DNA of 6,112 nucleotides from Betaproteobacteria bacterium (GTDB lineage Bacteria; Pseudomonadota; Gammaproteobacteria; Burkholderiales; Casimicrobiaceae). Below are positions 5,871 through 6,112 of this stretch, in pieces. The stretch's first letter is position 1. The number at the start of each line of letters is the position of its first letter. Both the position numbers and the translations under genes were made by a program. Under the pieces are notes generated by a model. That model worked only from the letters and a program-made list of their open reading frames with translations, was not told where the DNA came from and ran no database searches. The stretch is taken from the NCBI GenBank assembly GCA_005883655.1, contig VBDA01000187.1, forward strand, positions 1 through 6,112, read 5' to 3'.

Positions 5871-6112
5871 ATGTCTCGTATTCCGAGGTTTGCCAGCCAG
5901 GCCGTGTGGGTAAGCACCGCGGTCTCGGTCGTCATGTTGGCTTGCGGCTCGCCGAGCGATGCCCGCGTCACGAGGATCGTGGTCGACGCGACCGCCGCGC
6001 TCACCGGACAGAACATCCCCTATACGCAAATGCGCGGCCGCGCTTTCGGCGTGCTCGATCCCAACGATCCGCACAATCAGATCATCACCGACGTGCAGCT
6101 TGGCAAGGATGC
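5871..6112 (+). CDS. Exported alpha/beta hydrolase domain-containing protein, 3' end cut by window
   Basis: First 80 codons of a gene that runs off the right edge. The start is firm: a run AGGAGGAGG (5857-5865) ends five bases before the ATG. The N-terminus has a basic n-region (MSRIPRF), a hydrophobic core about 11-24 (AVWVSTAVSVVMLA) and a likely signal peptidase I site after SDA (residue 31). C25 in MLAC makes a lipoprotein possible, though the lipobox is poor. The mature part begins RVTRIVVDATAALTGQNIPY and continues with RGRAFG (55-60) and LDPNDPHNQIITDVQ (62-76). I recognise this as the N-terminal block of the large 'alpha/beta hydrolase domain' family (Abhydrolase_10 type), where it precedes the hydrolase fold. 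The catalytic residues lie outside the window, so the reaction cannot be stated; a periplasmic or secreted esterase-like role is inferred. It is transcribed away from the peptidase unit. Confidence 0.75.
   Translation, partial: MSRIPRFASQAVWVSTAVSVVMLACGSPSDARVTRIVVDATAALTGQNIPYTQMRGRAFGVLDPNDPHNQIITDVQLGKD

Noticed and set aside
5766..6074. 102-codon minus-strand frame at the right end
   Set aside because: Antisense to the hydrolase gene, which has an excellent ribosome site, a signal peptide and a family match.

Overview
The window looks like chromosomal DNA from a GC-rich proteobacterium, probably a soil-type beta- or alphaproteobacterium. The grounds are a G+C of roughly 55-67% depending on the gene, Shine-Dalgarno-led genes, and a tripartite-family ABC_sub_bind protein of the kind abundant in Burkholderiales and Rhizobiales. 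Nothing in the sequence fixes the genus. I see no rRNA, tRNA, CRISPR array, insertion sequence or phage gene.

Layout. (1) Bases 1-525, plus strand: the 3' part of an ABC transporter substrate-binding protein gene, cut by the left edge. (2) Bases 531-5479, minus strand: three genes that probably form one transcription unit, read right to left. They are an S10 serine carboxypeptidase-like protein, a large membrane-anchored M28 metallopeptidase with nine predicted membrane segments (architecture like eukaryotic ERMP1/Pff1), and an ATP-grasp protein related to D-Ala-D-Ala ligase. The left end of this unit converges on the substrate-binding protein gene with only 5 bp between the two stop codons. 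(3) Bases 5480-5870: a divergent intergenic region of about 390 bp. It holds probable control signals for both flanking genes, a leader hairpin, and a minus-strand stretch of 29 codons that reads like the tail of a lost gene and ends in a hairpin. (4) Bases 5871-6112, plus strand: the start of an exported alpha/beta-hydrolase-domain protein, cut by the right edge.

How the genes may work together. Two peptidases of different catalytic type next to an ATP-dependent carboxylate-amine ligase suggest peptide processing: trimming by the S10 and M28 enzymes, and ligation or modification of a small peptide or amino acid by the ATP-grasp enzyme. The grouping is seen in the sequence; the shared pathway is inference. 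No substrate can be named. A catabolic reading (peptide scavenging) is as likely as a biosynthetic one.
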